NCBI GenBank assembly: GCA_977006965.1 | Contig: OZ345356.1 | Location: forward strand, 1,798,001-1,862,000 | Direction: 5' to 3' | Source of the DNA: Phymatolithon calcareum | Taxonomy: Eukaryota; Rhodophyta; Florideophyceae; Hapalidiales | DNA: 64,000 nt | Shown here: positions 62,347 to 64,000 of the stretch, piece by piece | Position numbering within the stretch: the first letter of the stretch is position 1 | Layout of the letters: each line of letters starts with the position of its first letter | The notes under the pieces: generated by a model | What the model saw: only the letters and a program-made list of their open reading frames with translations | Database searches by the model: none | What the model was told of the DNA's origin: nothing | Translations under genes and position numbers: made by a program

Positions 62347-62784
62347 ATGCCTTCCGAAACAAGAACGAAACTAGGCCACGGGGAGGCAACTGAATCCGAT
62401 GCGCGCTCACCGCAGCATCAGGAACGTTCGGAGACACTCCAAAATCTTGAAGATAGTGATGCAGAAGGATTTCTTCAAAGAGCCAGGCAGTACTTAGATG
62501 CGAGACCCGGAGCGTACTCCTTCCTTTTGTCGATTATTGAGAGAATGCACGAGCAGATGCTTGGTACGTCTGAAGCACAGCGTCAAGTTGGTCATCTCCT
62601 TGAGGACAATCGACGGATGATAATCTGGTTTGCGGTTTTGGTACCATATTGGGTTTCGAAAAGTGTGGATTTTATTGCCTTGAGTACATTAACAACACAG
62701 GACAAAGTTGTTACTAGTAGAAGCAGCGACCAGCTCCTTCTCCCTCCGAGGAAACGATGCAGATCGATGCAAACTGATATCTAA
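62347..62784 (+). CDS. PAH-domain protein, copy 2 (full length)
   Basis: 145 residues, MPSETRTK to SMQTDI. One SIN3-type PAH domain at about 40-103 (FLQRARQYLDARPGAYSFL, VGHLLEDNRRMIIWFAVLVP) and a C-terminal basic stretch LLPPRKRCRS that could be a nuclear localisation signal. The PAH domain differs from copy 1 at only about three residues although many third codon positions differ; the N-terminus is much less alike. This suggests selection on the domain. SIN3 itself has three or four PAH domains plus an HDAC-interaction domain, so this is a stand-alone PAH protein. Its partners are unknown. Confidence 0.65.
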   Translation: MPSETRTKLGHGEATESDARSPQHQERSETLQNLEDSDAEGFLQRARQYLDARPGAYSFLLSIIERMHEQMLGTSEAQRQVGHLLEDNRRMIIWFAVLVPYWVSKSVDFIALSTLTTQDKVVTSRSSDQLLLPPRKRCRSMQTDI

Positions 62785-64000
62785 GCAACACAGTCCACTG
62801 TGCCTAGCATATGTGTATGCCTTGTACTCTCTGATATAAACCGAATACCAGTTCAAAATAAGCATACTCTTCGAGTCTCCAATGAGTCTTTAATCATAGA
62901 CACTTGGCGATGTAGTTGAAAAGGAAAAAAGGGATGGACATTAGGTGTTTGCGCCAATTCTATATTGCAGAGTGAAACTAATTTTGAGCGATCGCTCGTT
63001 CAAGAGTTCACGGTTTTCAATCAAGCTCATGACCCTTCTAACCCATCCAGCCAACAAAGCGCTCCTAATTTCTCGCTGGAATGTGATATTAGCACAGTGG
63101 TGGGGCCTGCCCCAGAATTGCACTCTATGAGGTCTACAGAGTTTTCACAAGGCAATCAAGCGACGTGAATGTTACACTGAGCAATCCGGGCGATGAATAC
63201 TTGTTTGATTACTTCACGCCTCTCCTCGCCAAGAGGTGAAGTCAGTGTCGTTTATGTAGAAAAGCTGAACAGCCAAAATATTGCAATATCGTCAAGCACC
63301 GCACAAGTTGTGAGAGTGGCCGCACGAATACCGTCTGTATAATAAATGCCTTCTTGTAGACCTTTTGAGCTCGCGATTATTTTCTAGTGTGGAGAATTCG
63401 ACGAAAAGCCGCGAATTTGTAGCCCACGCACGAATTCTTGAAGTAAAAGACTAGATTATTACTTAAAGCTACGAACCCAACTGCTGATGTTTGGCGCAAC
63501 TGCTCGAGTACCAAGAAAATTTTGCTTGATTCTGTCCTAGGAAGAGTTTCTTTTGGTGGGGGACAAGAGCAGTAGAGCGAATTTATGTCCCCGTCTCTTC
63601 AACTGACGATAAAATAAGAGGATCATACGGTGAGCATTTCAGCATTGGTGTCCGAACTTCAGTTCTGGATTCTGCATTATTCGGTGTCGTAATTAAGTTG
63701 ATATATTGGCGTCGCTAGCCATTAAGAAGATAAGCCGCGAACCTCTAATTATGACATTCGCGAGGCTGATGAACTTGTCTGAAGCGTATGTCTTGCGGAA
63801 CACGGACTGGAACGAGAACGTGCACCTCTTTTGGACGGGCTAAGAAATTCTAGTCGGTAACCTACAAGTGCCAAATGCAGTGCTCGTCGGAGCTCAATTG
63901 CATTTCGCGGAGATTCCAACTGACCGTCGGATCGCTGGCTGGTGTCTCCCCCTGCTCGCCACGTACGGTACGGGGTCTCGCCTCCCGCAATTGATAAACA
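62785..64000. other. Duplicated non-coding stretch with an S1-like copy
   Basis: Collinear with 27138-28360. An S1-like remnant lies at about 63465-63580 (minus; AACTGCTGATGTTTGGCGC). The last 100 bp match the start of the coding fragment at 29905. Confidence 0.45.

Larger units (their letters stand above)
61267..64000 (+). repeat. Segmental duplication P, copy 2
   Basis: Collinear with 24972-28364 and 29905-30005, but without LINE-A copy 5 and without the block 28365-29904. It continues past the window end. Confidence 0.9.

Noticed and set aside
1-64000. CRISPR array, rRNA genes or bacterial operons
   Set aside because: None seen. The repeats are dispersed retroelements, and the gene content is eukaryotic.

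Overview
This window looks like nuclear DNA of a eukaryote, probably a unicellular alga or another microbial eukaryote with few introns. The lineage cannot be fixed from the sequence alone. The evidence is non-LTR (LINE), Ty1/copia, tyrosine-recombinase (DIRS/Ngaro-type) and hAT elements, RBBP4/MSI1-type histone-chaperone genes, a SIN3-type PAH-domain gene, and one recognisable 66-nt GT-AG intron. Host genes are sparse and mostly broken. The one clearly intact gene of ordinary type is an MFS transporter of the MFS_1-like/MFSD6 group (11126-12412, minus).

Layout. 1-5.2 kb: a decayed copia element, an LTR-like block with heat-shock-element-like motifs and two decayed LINE fragments. 5.2-6.3 kb: a complete tRNA-headed SINE with target-site duplications (TSDs). 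6.5-10.8 kb: a LINE-C copy, then three LINEs nested inside each other. 11.1-15.6 kb: the MFS gene, a methyltransferase remnant and a decayed hAT transposon split by a LINE. 15.7-18.1 kb: LINE-C and LINE-B fragments around a third histone-chaperone fragment. 18.5-23.6 kb: a complete tyrosine-recombinase retroelement (ORF1, RT-RNase H, recombinase, 407-bp direct repeats) inside a LINE-A copy. 24.8-30.2 kb: one copy of a segmental duplication carrying a PAH-domain gene; the second copy runs from 61.3 kb to the window end. 32.4-34.4 kb: the longest LINE-A copy.

34.9-44.2 kb and 53.0-58.45 kb form the arms of a large, old inverted duplication. Each arm carries a histone-chaperone gene and two further shared segments in the same relative order. 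The left gene has a one-base frameshift and the right gene is split by a LINE-C insertion. Between and beside the arms lie a truncated class-3 lipase, a WD-repeat fragment, an intron-bearing pseudogene and many short repeats.

Family names used here (LINE-A, B, C, D, E; S1; SINE-1) are local labels. LINE-A, B, C and D copies are all 5'-truncated. Many have 12-15 bp TSDs, which give exact boundaries and relative insertion order. LINE-A carries a 3'-UTR stem-loop whose stem changes sequence while keeping its pairing, in front of an invariant downstream block. Positions of TSDs, inverted repeats and ORFs were read by eye; family names rest on recognised protein motifs, not on database searches.
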